Assembly: GCA_039919885.1 (NCBI GenBank)
Contig: JBDSEV010000068.1
Location: 1-64,000, forward strand
Direction: 5' to 3'
Source: JACMLD01 sp039919885
GTDB taxonomy: Bacteria; Bacteroidota; Bacteroidia; Chitinophagales; Chitinophagaceae
Length of the DNA stretch: 64,000 nucleotides
Positions 1 through 9,635 of the stretch are shown one piece after another. The notes beneath the pieces are model-generated. The model made no database searches and was not told where the DNA came from. It was given only the letters and a program-made list of their open reading frames with translations. The translations under genes were made by a program, and so were the position numbers. Position 1 is the first letter of the stretch; each line of letters opens with the position of its first letter.

Positions 1-1520
1 TGATGGCAATTGTAAATTTTATCAATATTACCATCAGTAGTTCGGGCAACCGGACAAAAGAGATTGGTGTAAGAAAAGTCCTGGGCGGCCGCCGCGCTCA
101 ATTGATTGCACAGTTCCTTGCCGAGTCACTAATACTTGTTTCCGTGGCTACACTAATTGCAATTGCTGTTTATCCTGTCGCTCAAACTGGGTTTGCCAGT
201 TTAGTTGGAAAAGCCATCCCCGCTATCAATGATTTTCCCGTTTATTTTATATTGATTCCCTTCCTGCTCATTGTAGTGGTGGCAGTATTGGCTGGCTTAT
301 ACCCGGCATTTGTATTATCCTCCTTAAAAGCGGTGGATTCGCTAAAAGGCAAACTTAAAACCGTCGGTGAAAATGTTTTGCTGCGAAAATCACTGGTGGG
401 CTTTCAATTTTGCATCGCTTTGATTGTCCTGATTGCAACCAGTATTATTACGCAACAGGTGACGCATTTTTTTGGACAAGATTTAGGTTACAACAAGGAG
501 TTTGTTGTTTCATCACAAGTGCCCCGCGACTGGTCTAAAAAAGGCGTACTGAAAATGGAAACTGTGCGGAATGAATTTGCAAGGATACCGCAGGTAAGTG
601 AAGTAACACTATCGTATGAAATACCGAATGGCATGAATGGCGGTTCGCCGCCTGTGTATAGAACTGGCGCCGATTCTGCTATGGCTATACCCATGCAAGC
701 CATGGTAACGGATGAACATTATCTCTCGGCCTATGAAATAAAACTTAAAAATGGTTCATTTTTTAACGGCCACGGATTGGATTCCGGCAAAGTTGTGATG
801 AACGAGCAGGCGGTGATGTCCCTCGGTTTTTCGAATGCGGCCGCTGCCATCGGGCAACAAATAAGGATTCCCGGAGACCCCACGCTGTTTACAATTAAAG
901 GCGTTACCAGCAACTTTCATTTTGGCTCCATGCAGGCAAAAATACCCGCTATTATCTTTTTCAATGTTCAATTTGCAACCACTTACCGGTATCTTTCTTT
1001 TAAAATAAAACCAGGTAATATAACCAATGCCATAGAATCAATACAAAAGAAATGGTCAGCGCTGCTACCCGCCAGTTCATTTGAATATCGGTTTATGGAT
1101 GATGCCCTTGCCGAATTGTATGCCACCGAAATACAATTAAAAAAGGCAGCCTACGCAGCTACGGTTTTATCGCTCATAATTATGCTGCTGGGCGTTTTGG
1201 GTTTAACCTCCCTAAACATTCACAAGAGGATAAAAGAAATTGGTATTCGCCGGGTATTGGGCGCCACTGTACCCAACATTATATTGTTGTTTTTAAAAGA
1301 GTTTATATTGATCATTGTTCCGGCAGCTGCAATAGCTGTGCCCGTTTCCAGTTTCCTGATGAAGCAATGGCTGAACGATTATGCCTACCGCATCAGTATA
1401 ACGCCACAGCCTTTTTTAATCGCCATTATTATCCTGGCATTCGCAACCATCTCCCTAATCTGCCTGCAAACAATGAAAGCTGCGCGCGCCAATCCGGTAA
1501 AGAGCCTGAGAAACGAGTAG
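1..1520 (+). CDS. P0: MacB/FtsX-family ABC permease, 5' end outside the window
   Basis: The reading frame is open at the left edge, so roughly the first 295 residues are missing; the first Met codon at base 3 lies inside the second transmembrane helix (AIVNFINI, aligning with the ACINFINL of the complete copies). The visible part has the first coupling-loop motif (KEIGVRKVLGG), three helices, the second periplasmic domain, and a second motif in which Arg replaces Lys (EIGIRRVLGA). The C-terminal tail ends NPVKSLRNE. The 94 residues from the second motif to the end match every other copy in length. The family uses ATP hydrolysis in a partner ATPase to move a periplasmic domain rather than to carry substrate through the membrane. 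P0 belongs to the same array as the downstream copies but lies upstream of the first promoter unit visible here. Confidence 0.88.
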   Translation, partial: MAIVNFINITISSSGNRTKEIGVRKVLGGRRAQLIAQFLAESLILVSVATLIAIAVYPVAQTGFASLVGKAIPAINDFPVYFILIPFLLIVVVAVLAGLYPAFVLSSLKAVDSLKGKLKTVGENVLLRKSLVGFQFCIALIVLIATSIITQQVTHFFGQDLGYNKEFVVSSQVPRDWSKKGVLKMETVRNEFARIPQVSEVTLSYEIPNGMNGGSPPVYRTGADSAMAIPMQAMVTDEHYLSAYEIKLKNGSFFNGHGLDSGKVVMNEQAVMSLGFSNAAAAIGQQIRIPGDPTLFTIKGVTSNFHFGSMQAKIPAIIFFNVQFATTYRYLSFKIKPGNITNAIESIQKKWSALLPASSFEYRFMDDALAELYATEIQLKKAAYAATVLSLIIMLLGVLGLTSLNIHKRIKEIGIRRVLGATVPNIILLFLKEFILIIVPAAAIAVPVSSFLMKQWLNDYAYRISITPQPFLIAIIILAFATISLICLQTMKAARANPVKSLRNE

Positions 1521-1984
1521 CACTATTACTCCTACGGGTAAAATTTCCCATTTATGGAGAAAAATGCTAATAATTTAAATCGTTGGTACATGAAGTCCGA
1601 TACCGGACACTTAATGTACGTTTCCGGACACTTTTTTTCCGTGGTCTTTCCCTGGAATACAGTGCCAGTGGCAGTTACAGCGTTGGCATAACTGTTGGAA
1701 AACATGTGCGGATGAACCGGCTTTATGAAAGTGGTATCCTTATACATGGCTCAAAACGGGACGGATGGCGCAGTTAATAAGAGCTGGAAAGCCAGGTCTA
1801 AACAATACCTTCCGCAGCATTAAAGGGGAGGCCTGTACCCATTTACGAAAGCCGGACAAGCTTTTATTGCACGGCTAACTTGCAGATCGGATACCAGGTG
1901 ATTTTCCGGCTTGTTAAAAAGAGAACAGACAACAATAGCAACACATAGATCGTCCTGGATATAATCATCACAATACAATCAACA
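1521..1984. other. 464-bp gap with promoter unit A
   Basis: This holds the tandem dyads and -24/-12 element annotated separately. The predicted transcript start is near 1710, which leaves an untranslated leader of about 275 nt before P1. Within it an ATG at 1712 opens a 21-codon frame to 1777 (begins MNRLYESG), nearly leaderless relative to the predicted start; nothing else supports it as a peptide. No other gene is seen. Confidence 0.5.
1594..1700 (+). promoter_or_regulatory. Promoter unit A: tandem dyads plus sigma-54-like -24/-12 element
   Basis: Dyad A1 is AGTCCG-ATAC-CGGACA (1594-1609) and dyad A2 is TGTACG-TTTC-CGGACA (1615-1630), 21 bp apart. After 53 bp comes TTGGCATAACTGTTGGAA (1683-1700), which fits the sigma-54 pattern TGGCAC-N5-TTGC except for T at the last base of the -24 block and GG at -12. 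The element points towards P1. The same layout recurs at four other places in the array. Assignment to sigma-54 and an NtrC-type activator is inference from spacing and sequence. Confidence 0.65.
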
Positions 1985-4375
1985 ATGATTAAAAATTATT
2001 TCAAAATTGCCTGGCGCAATTTAAACCGCAACCGGAGCTACGCTTTTATTAATGTGGTGGGATTGTCACTCGGCGTGGCCTGTGCGATTCTTATATTCAC
2101 ACTCATCAGCTATCATTTAAGTTTTGATACCTACCATGCCAACAAAGACCGTGTGTATCGTTTGGTAACGGAATGGCACGACGAAACCGTAGGCCGTTCC
2201 TCCGCGGTGCCGCAACCGCTTGGGAAAGCGTTTCGAACGGATTATTCATTTGCCGAGAAAACTGCCAGGGTCGTGGACTATTCGGATGTCCTGATATCCG
2301 TACAGGGCGCAGACAATAAAAAATTCAGCGAGCAAAGCGGTGTTGTATTTGCCGAGCCCGCATTTTTTGATATCCTGGATTTTCCGCTGGTAAAAGGCAA
2401 TCGCAAAACCGTCCTGGTGGAACCGAATGAAGCACTGGTCACCGAAAAAATAGCAAGGAAATATTTTGGCGAAGAAAATGCCGTTGGGAAGAGTTTCCGG
2501 ATGAACAATAGCATCAATTTCATCATCACCGGCATCCTGAAAGATTTGCCGCCCAATACCGATAGAAGGCAGGAGATATACCTTTCTTACAGCAACCTGA
2601 AAGACCGGAATCCATGGCTGGCCAGCGATAGCAGCTGGGGCGGTGTGTACAGCGGCAGCCAGGCATATACACTGCTGAAGCCAGGTGTTACCATGGCGCA
2701 GGTAAACAAAGCATTGCCGCAGACCGTTAAAAAATATTTTAGCGGGCGCGATTTAAAAATATGGCAGTTCAAATTGCAACCCTTGTCCGATATCCATTTC
2801 AACCCGGATTTTGATGGATATGCCAACAAAAAATATTTGTGGGCACTTTTTTTCATCGGTTTATTTCTGATTGTAACGGCTTGCGTAAATTTTATCAACC
2901 TTGCTACCGCGCAGGCATTAAACCGATCCAAGGAAATTGGGATCCGAAAAGTATTGGGGAGTTTACGGCGGCAGTTGTTCTGGCAGTTTATTGCCGAGAC
3001 TTTTTTAATTACCCTGGTGGCGATCGTGTTCGGCTATTTGCTGGCAGAATTATCGATGCCCATGCTCAATAATTTGTTTACTTCTGAAATGCGGCTGAAC
3101 CTGTTCAACAGCTGGCAGTTACCAACGTTCATGACCGCCCTGTTGATTACCGTTGTATTCCTGTCCGGCTCCTACCCTGCCCTGGTGCTGGCCAGGTTTC
3201 AACCGATACAGGCGCTCAAAAGCAAATTATCGCAAAAAAATATTGGTGGATTTTCGCTGCGCCGCATTCTGGTGGTAACCCAGTTCGCCATCTCACAAAT
3301 ACTGATCATCGGCACAATTGTTATTGCCAGCCAAATGCACTATTCACAATCGGCAGACCTCGGTTTTAGCAAGCAAGCGATCGTTATGTTGCCCATTCCA
3401 CAACACGATCTGGTAAAGATGAATACACTAAAAACACGACTGGCTGCCGTAGGCGGAGTAGAAAAAATATCATTGTGTTACCAGGCGCCGGCGGCCGATA
3501 ATAATAACAATACGAATGTACGTTATAATAGCAGGACTGAAGACGAGCACTGGGCGATCAACATGAAAACAGCAGACGATCAATACCTTGCTACATTCGG
3601 TATGAAACTGGCGGCAGGGCGAAATATTTTTCCGGCGGATTCTACGAGAGAGTTTTTAGTAAATGAAACCTTTGTAAAAAAACTCAACATCAAATCCCCG
3701 GACGAGGTGATTGGAAAAATGCTGCGCATTAATGGTGGTTCGGATGTAGCACCGATTGTTGGCGTGGTGAAAGATTTTTATAACTATTCGTTTCACAGCG
3801 AGATATCGCCCATTTGTATTATGGCCAATTATAAGAATTACTCCAATTGTGCCATCAAAATAAATGCTAATAACATAAAACCAGCCCTCGCTTCGTTTGA
3901 AAAAATATGGAATGAAACCTTCCCCGAATATTTATACAAATACCAGTTCCTGGATGACAGGATAAAAGATTTTTATAACATGGATTCCATCATGCTGAAA
4001 CTGATTGAATCATTTGCACTGATTGCTATTTTAATTGGTTGCCTCGGCTTGTATGGCCTGGTTTCTTTTATGGCAGTTCGCAAAACAAAGGAGATAGGGG
4101 TACGAAAAGTACTGGGCGCAAACATGAAAAATATACTGTGGATGTTTGGCAAAGAATTCAGCAGGTTGTTGCTCATTGCTTTTGTGATAGCAGCACCACT
4201 GGCCTGGTGGGTGATGCATTTGTACCTGAAAGATTTCACCTATCGCATAACCATAGGACCGGGCATTTTCCTGCTCGCCATCCTGGTAACCTTTGTGATT
4301 GCAGCCATTACGGTGGGTTACCGTTCCATTAAAGCGTCTATTATTAACCCGGTAGTAAGTTTGCGATCAGAGTAA
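1985..4375 (+). CDS. P1: MacB/FtsX-family ABC permease (double FtsX), P12-like
   Basis: This 796-residue inner-membrane permease is probably driven by the lone ATPase at 39848 and may hand substrate to the TolC channel. Helix 1 is at about 21-43, followed by a MacB-type periplasmic domain (about 45-283). Helices 2-4 lie at 284-307, 335-360 and 381-404, helix 5 at 427-450, a second periplasmic domain at about 451-670, then three C-terminal helices. The loops that should touch the ATPase carry EIGIRKVLGS (317-326) and EIGVRKVLGA (703-712). The ATG is fixed by the family N-terminus MIKNYFKIAW. It is very like P12: both have VNFINLATAQALNRSKE before the first motif and LSQKN(I/V)GGFSLRRIL before helix 5. 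P1 is the first gene behind promoter unit A; P2 follows after 103 bp. The transported substrate cannot be told from the sequence. Confidence 0.92.
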   Translation: MIKNYFKIAWRNLNRNRSYAFINVVGLSLGVACAILIFTLISYHLSFDTYHANKDRVYRLVTEWHDETVGRSSAVPQPLGKAFRTDYSFAEKTARVVDYSDVLISVQGADNKKFSEQSGVVFAEPAFFDILDFPLVKGNRKTVLVEPNEALVTEKIARKYFGEENAVGKSFRMNNSINFIITGILKDLPPNTDRRQEIYLSYSNLKDRNPWLASDSSWGGVYSGSQAYTLLKPGVTMAQVNKALPQTVKKYFSGRDLKIWQFKLQPLSDIHFNPDFDGYANKKYLWALFFIGLFLIVTACVNFINLATAQALNRSKEIGIRKVLGSLRRQLFWQFIAETFLITLVAIVFGYLLAELSMPMLNNLFTSEMRLNLFNSWQLPTFMTALLITVVFLSGSYPALVLARFQPIQALKSKLSQKNIGGFSLRRILVVTQFAISQILIIGTIVIASQMHYSQSADLGFSKQAIVMLPIPQHDLVKMNTLKTRLAAVGGVEKISLCYQAPAADNNNNTNVRYNSRTEDEHWAINMKTADDQYLATFGMKLAAGRNIFPADSTREFLVNETFVKKLNIKSPDEVIGKMLRINGGSDVAPIVGVVKDFYNYSFHSEISPICIMANYKNYSNCAIKINANNIKPALASFEKIWNETFPEYLYKYQFLDDRIKDFYNMDSIMLKLIESFALIAILIGCLGLYGLVSFMAVRKTKEIGVRKVLGANMKNILWMFGKEFSRLLLIAFVIAAPLAWWVMHLYLKDFTYRITIGPGIFLLAILVTFVIAAITVGYRSIKASIINPVVSLRSE

Positions 4376-4478
4376 ATTCAGTAACGGCCAGTTGTGGTTG
4401 CATGCAAAATTTCCATTGGCGGCAGTACGCTTTCGGCAATCAGCAAAGCACGCTTCGAACAGTAAAAAAGAAATCAAG

Positions 4479-6935
4479 ATGCTAAACAATTATTTTACCA
4501 CCGCTATCAGGAATCTATGGCGCAACAAAACATTTTCGCTGATAAATGTGCTGGGCCTTGGCATTGGCATCAGTGCTGCGTTGGTGATATTCCTGATTGT
4601 ACAGTATGAATTCAGCTTTGACCGGTTTGAAAAAGACGGCGACCGCATGTACCGCGTGGTGATTGATGCCAAATTCAATGGATCGGAAGGTCATTCTGTG
4701 GGTGTGCAGGCGCCACTCAGTACTGCTGTGGCCAATGAAATGACGGGTGTGGAAGAAACCGTACCGGTGATGGGCTTCCAGGGAGACGGCAACGCAAAAG
4801 TTGCTGTTGCGCGCGACAATGCCAACGCCGTGCTATACAAAAAGCAACCCGAGATTATTTTTACCAACCCTTCTTATTTTGCGATCATTCCATACAAATG
4901 GCTGGCCGGCAACCGGCAGGCATCCTTACAGCAATCTTTTTCGGTTGTGCTCACCAAAAAGCGTGCAGCTCAATATTTCCCGAATATGGCTACGGCAGAT
5001 ATAATGGGCAGGCAGATTGTGTATAACGAAAACATACCGGCGGTAGTCACGGGCATAGTAGAAGATTTGTCGCACCCCTCTGATTTAGCGGCATCGGAAT
5101 TCCTTTCTTTCTCAACCATTGCCAAAACCAACCTGAAAGATAATTTCATGATGGACGTGTGGAACGACTGGATGGCTTATTCCAAGCTTTATATAAAACT
5201 AGCTGCACAGGCAGACCCGCAGACAGCGGAAGCGCAGCTGAACGCCATTTTAAAAAAGTACAACAAGGATGCTTTTAAAGATGCCAACAACATGATCCGT
5301 TTTCATCTGCAGCCTTTGCATGATATCCATTTCAATGCACGCTACCAGGGTTTCGGACAGCGCACCGCCAGCAAACAACTGCTCTACGGTTTGCTGTCCA
5401 TTGCATTTTTTCTTTTATTACTCGGCTGTATCAATTTTATTAACCTCACTACGGCACAAGCATCGAGGCGGGCAAAGGAAATTGGTATTCGTAAAACCCT
5501 GGGTAGTTCAAAATTGCAACTCGTTGTTCAATTTTTAGGGGAAACTTTTTTTATAACAATTATCGCCACCCTGCTTTCAGTGGCCCTCGCACCTTTACTG
5601 CTACGCATGTTCAGGGATTTTACGCCCGCGGGCATGTCACTAAGTTTATCCGGTCAGCCTTATCTCTTTTTATTCCTATTCCTGCTCGCCATTACCATAA
5701 GTTTCTTATCGGGCATTTATCCGGCATTGGTCTTATCCGGATACCAGCCAGTTCGGGTGTTAAAAAATCAGTCTTCCCCGGGCCAATCGTCTACCCGTAC
5801 AGCCGGTATAAGAAAATTGCTGACCGTATCGCAATTTGTAGTGGCGCAATTTTTTGTGATTGTTACTTTAATGGTTGGCAAACAAATAGCTTATTCGCTG
5901 AATGCGGACATGGGGTTTAATAAAGACGCTATCATCACTTTTAATGTGCCGCGTGACACGGTAAAAACACATGGCCCTCAATTACTGCAGCAGATCAAAG
6001 CGCTTCCTGGTGTGGCCGTTGCCAGCACCGGCTTTTTTGCCCCTGCGGATGACGGTGTGGCGTTCGTTAATATCAGCATGCTGAACGCGGCGGAAGAAAT
6101 TAAACCCAACGCCAATATCCAGCTAAGATGGGGCGATGCTGACTACCTTCGGCTGTACCAGATTCGCTTGTACGCAGGCAGAAATGTAGCACCCAGTGAT
6201 ACGATAAAGGAATTTCTAATCAATCAAAGTTTAGCGCGGGTTTTGGGTTTCAAACACCCTGAAGATGCGCTGGGCAAGATGCTGAAGTGGAACAAAAAAC
6301 TTGTACCTGTGGTGGGCATAATGAAAGATTTTCATGATCAGTCGATGCGTGCTGCCATCAGTCCAGTTGTATTTGGTGGCGCCAGCGGAGAGATTTTCCA
6401 TGTAAAACTCCGGCCCAATACATCGGCGCAGTTGTGGCAAACTACGCTCGCAAAATTGCAGTTCGCCTTCAAACAAATGTACCCGGAAGAGGCATTCAAT
6501 TACAGTTTCCTTGATGAAACGATCGCCAAATTTTACCAGCAGGAGCAGCACACAGCGAGCCTGCTTACGTGGGCTACCGGTCTGGCTATATTAATTAGTT
6601 GTCTGGGCTTACTGGGCCTGGTCATTTATACCACTACCATACGTACAAAAGAAATTGGCATACGCAAAATCCTGGGTGCATCCGTAACAAATATTATTAC
6701 CATCTTGTCGAAAGACTTTGTGGGCCTGGTATTGCTGGCATTTATTATTGCCGCGCCATTGGCATGGTGGGCCAGCTATCAATGGCTGCAGAATTTTGCC
6801 TACAAAACCAATATGAGCTGGTGGATTTTTGCGATTAGCGGTTTTGCGATGCTGCTTGCGGCTGTACTAACATTGAGCCTGCAAACAATAAAAACAGCAA
6901 CGGCCAATCCGGTAAAGTCACTCCGCACAGAGTAG
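4479..6935 (+). CDS. P2: MacB/FtsX-family ABC permease (double FtsX)
   Basis: 818 residues from the ATG at 4479. The frame is open further upstream to 4392, but those 29 residues are not membrane-like, and the family N-terminus MLNNYFTTAIRNLWRNK begins exactly here. It is the longest of the complete copies because the first periplasmic domain (about 45-300) is extended. Coupling motifs are EIGIRKTLGS (334-343, Thr in place of the usual Val) and EIGIRKILGA (725-734). The second periplasmic domain contains GIMKDFHDQSM, the local form of the common G-V-V-K-D-F segment. The C-terminus reads ATANPVKSLRTE. It lies 103 bp after P1 and 101 bp before P3 with no obvious promoter in between, so co-transcription with P1 from unit A is likely. 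Confidence 0.91.
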   Translation: MLNNYFTTAIRNLWRNKTFSLINVLGLGIGISAALVIFLIVQYEFSFDRFEKDGDRMYRVVIDAKFNGSEGHSVGVQAPLSTAVANEMTGVEETVPVMGFQGDGNAKVAVARDNANAVLYKKQPEIIFTNPSYFAIIPYKWLAGNRQASLQQSFSVVLTKKRAAQYFPNMATADIMGRQIVYNENIPAVVTGIVEDLSHPSDLAASEFLSFSTIAKTNLKDNFMMDVWNDWMAYSKLYIKLAAQADPQTAEAQLNAILKKYNKDAFKDANNMIRFHLQPLHDIHFNARYQGFGQRTASKQLLYGLLSIAFFLLLLGCINFINLTTAQASRRAKEIGIRKTLGSSKLQLVVQFLGETFFITIIATLLSVALAPLLLRMFRDFTPAGMSLSLSGQPYLFLFLFLLAITISFLSGIYPALVLSGYQPVRVLKNQSSPGQSSTRTAGIRKLLTVSQFVVAQFFVIVTLMVGKQIAYSLNADMGFNKDAIITFNVPRDTVKTHGPQLLQQIKALPGVAVASTGFFAPADDGVAFVNISMLNAAEEIKPNANIQLRWGDADYLRLYQIRLYAGRNVAPSDTIKEFLINQSLARVLGFKHPEDALGKMLKWNKKLVPVVGIMKDFHDQSMRAAISPVVFGGASGEIFHVKLRPNTSAQLWQTTLAKLQFAFKQMYPEEAFNYSFLDETIAKFYQQEQHTASLLTWATGLAILISCLGLLGLVIYTTTIRTKEIGIRKILGASVTNIITILSKDFVGLVLLAFIIAAPLAWWASYQWLQNFAYKTNMSWWIFAISGFAMLLAAVLTLSLQTIKTATANPVKSLRTE

Positions 6936-7036
6936 CGTTCCTGGCTATTGGTTGTAAGCCATTGCCACCTAAAAGTTATTAAACAATACCAGCCGTTAAC
7001 TTACAACCAGCGGTTACAAATCAAAAAACGGCATAT

Positions 7037-9412
7037 ATGTTAAGAAATTATTTCAAAATCGCCTGGCGCAATATTATCAGAAGTAAGGGGTACAGCGCGC
7101 TCAATATTTTTGGGCTCGCTACGGGAATGGCCGTGGCGCTTATCATCGGCTTATGGGTGTACAATGAATACTCTTACGATCGCTTTCTGCCTGAATACCA
7201 GCGGCTGTACAGGGTACAGCGCAATTTCAACAGCAATGGCGATACACTCACTTTCCGCAGTACTTCATTGCGGCTTGCTGAAGCATTGCGGACAGAAATA
7301 CCGGAAATTGAATACGTCGCAGAGCACAACGGAATGAATTCCGCTCATGGCCTGATGGTAGGCGATAAAAAATTCTACCTCACCGGCGGGATAGTTGGCG
7401 GCGATTTTTTAAAAATGTTTCAATACCCGATGCTCCTGGGCAACGCCCAAAGCGCCATGCAGGAACCGTATTCCATTGTACTAACCGAGTCGACCGCAAA
7501 ATCGTTGTTTGGCAATGAAAATCCAATGGACAAGATGGTGAGGTTTGAAAATAAAAATAATTTGAAGGTGACCGGCGTACTTAAAGATTTGCCCGGCAAC
7601 TCATCACTTCAGTTCAATTACCTGGTGCCGTTTAGTTACCTGGATCAAACTGAGCCCGGTATAAAAGAAAAGCGCACCGGCACGTTTGGCAATAACTCGT
7701 ACAGCATTTTTGTAAGTTTAAAACCCAATCTTACGCTTGCACAGGCGGCGCGGAAAATCAGGGACATCGAACACGTTGAGAAGGAAAATTTCAACGCCAT
7801 CAATTCCTTTGTAACCCTGCAACCGCTACAGCGCTGGCACCTGTACAGCAATTACATTAATGGCAAAGACACTCCGGGCTTTCTGGAATATGTAAGAATA
7901 TTCAGCATAGTTGGCATATTGGTGTTGCTGATTGCCTGTATCAATTTTATCAACCTGGCTACCGCCCGTTCAGAAAAAAGGGCAAAGGAAGTGGGCGTGC
8001 GTAAAGCTATTGGTTCACAAAAGAAAGATTTGATACTGCAGTTTCTAATAGAGTCCTTTCTAATTACGCTCATTGCTTCGGTATTTGCTATTTTGCTGGT
8101 TCGCTTGTCGTTGCCGGCATTCAACGCCCTGACCGGCAGTGACATAAAAATACCTTTTTCAAACCCGGTCTTTTTATTGATAATCCTTGCTTGTGTTTTT
8201 ATAACCGCACTGCTGGCGGGCAGCCGGCCAGCGTTTTACCTTTCTTCGTTTGAGCCTGTAAAAGTACTCAAAGGCAATATGCACGCGGGCCGTGCCGCAA
8301 CGCTTCCCAGAAAAATATTGGTGGTGTTGCAGTTTTCCTGCTCCATTGCACTCATCATCAGCACAGTTATTATTTACCAACAGATTAAATATGCAAAAAA
8401 CCGCCCGGCGGGCTACAATTTAAACCGGCTACTGGTAACCGATATGAACAGTGACCTGGAAAAGAATTATTCTGCCCTGAAAAATGAACTTATTGAGAAA
8501 GGCATCGCAGACCAGGTAACTACCGCTACCAGCCCGGCTACCGATGTATGGTGGCATTCGGGTGTTAACGAATGGGTGGGTAAAAACCCGGGTGAAAACA
8601 TAGAGATGGGGACGATCCTGGTAACGGAAGATTATTTTAAAACGCTTGGCATGCAGATGCGTGAAGGAAATGACTTTAAAGATGCCCATGATACCACCGT
8701 TGTAATTTTTAACGAAACCGCCATCAGGATGATGCGGATAAAACAGCCCATCAACCAGCTTATCAGTTGGGGCGACCGCCAGTACAAGATTGCGGGTGTT
8801 GTAAAAGACGCGTTGATGGTTACGCCATTTTCTGCTGCAGACCCCACCATGTTTCTCATTGATCAGGGGCCGCGCGGCAACTTGATGTACCGCCTGTCCC
8901 CGCGCATAAAAACGCAGGACGCTGTTGCGCAATTAACGGCCATTTTTAATAAATACAATCCCGCTTATCCTTACAAATACACATTTTCAGATGAAAACTA
9001 TGCAAACAAGTTTAAACAGGAAGTGCTGATTGGAAAGCTGGCGGGCATCTTTGCTACCCTTGCTATTTTCATTTCATGCCTTGGCTTATTTGGGTTGGCT
9101 GCCTATATAGCAGAGCAGCGTACCAAAGAGATCGGCATCCGCAAGGTGCTGGGCGCTACTGTATCACAGGTGTGGCTGTTGCTTTCAAAAGATTTTATTG
9201 TATTGGTATTGGTTAGCTGCGCGATTGCCGTACCAATCGCGTTGTATTTTTTGCAGGGCTGGCTGCAGCAATACGACTACCGCATCAGCATCGGGCCAGG
9301 GGTGTTTATTCTGACAGCTTTTGCTGCCCTGCTGATAACCATTATCACCATCAGTTTTCAGGCCATTAAAGCGGCATTGGCCAACCCGGTCAAATCTTTG
9401 AGAAGCGAATAA
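7037..9412 (+). CDS. P3: MacB/FtsX-family ABC permease (double FtsX)
   Basis: 791 residues, starting at MLRNYFKIAWRN. The first coupling motif is EVGVRKAIGS (318-327), with Ala-Ile where most copies have Val-Leu; the second is the standard EIGIRKVLGA (698-707). In the second periplasmic domain the usual G-V-V-K-D-F-(H/N) segment reads AGVVKDALM, so the conserved aromatic residue is lost. The helix 2 region (LIACINFINLATA, 298-310) is typical. The gene closes the P1-P2-P3 run; the next gene is not a permease but the DUF4097 protein, 223 bp downstream. Function beyond membership of the family is not deducible. Confidence 0.91.
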   Translation: MLRNYFKIAWRNIIRSKGYSALNIFGLATGMAVALIIGLWVYNEYSYDRFLPEYQRLYRVQRNFNSNGDTLTFRSTSLRLAEALRTEIPEIEYVAEHNGMNSAHGLMVGDKKFYLTGGIVGGDFLKMFQYPMLLGNAQSAMQEPYSIVLTESTAKSLFGNENPMDKMVRFENKNNLKVTGVLKDLPGNSSLQFNYLVPFSYLDQTEPGIKEKRTGTFGNNSYSIFVSLKPNLTLAQAARKIRDIEHVEKENFNAINSFVTLQPLQRWHLYSNYINGKDTPGFLEYVRIFSIVGILVLLIACINFINLATARSEKRAKEVGVRKAIGSQKKDLILQFLIESFLITLIASVFAILLVRLSLPAFNALTGSDIKIPFSNPVFLLIILACVFITALLAGSRPAFYLSSFEPVKVLKGNMHAGRAATLPRKILVVLQFSCSIALIISTVIIYQQIKYAKNRPAGYNLNRLLVTDMNSDLEKNYSALKNELIEKGIADQVTTATSPATDVWWHSGVNEWVGKNPGENIEMGTILVTEDYFKTLGMQMREGNDFKDAHDTTVVIFNETAIRMMRIKQPINQLISWGDRQYKIAGVVKDALMVTPFSAADPTMFLIDQGPRGNLMYRLSPRIKTQDAVAQLTAIFNKYNPAYPYKYTFSDENYANKFKQEVLIGKLAGIFATLAIFISCLGLFGLAAYIAEQRTKEIGIRKVLGATVSQVWLLLSKDFIVLVLVSCAIAVPIALYFLQGWLQQYDYRISIGPGVFILTAFAALLITIITISFQAIKAALANPVKSLRSE

Positions 9413-9635
9413 CAAATACGGAGATTTTAAAAGGGGTTAGCGGTGAAAATTGAATGCGTGTACCGGTAATACATTGTGTATACTGCCGGTTCAAGCCTGC
9501 ATCCATTGCTGCATTGTTATATTTAACGGTACACAAAACATTTAATTTAAAAACATGTAACATTTAGTTAAACAGCACGTCTACCGTTTAACGTACTCAC
9601 CAGCATTCAAAACATCCGCAATTAAATTGTATAAG

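Noticed and set aside
1583..1777. 64-codon plus-strand frame across promoter unit A
   Set aside because: Its first half is the dyad and promoter sequence itself; only the last 21 codons after an internal ATG remain possible and are noted in the gap entry.
4376..4478. TTGGCGGCAGT near 4420 as a -24 element before P2
   Set aside because: The -12 half is absent at the right distance and no dyads are present.
8429..8932. 167-codon minus-strand frame inside P3
   Set aside because: It lies antisense to a well-conserved permease region and has no recognisable family, signal or start context.
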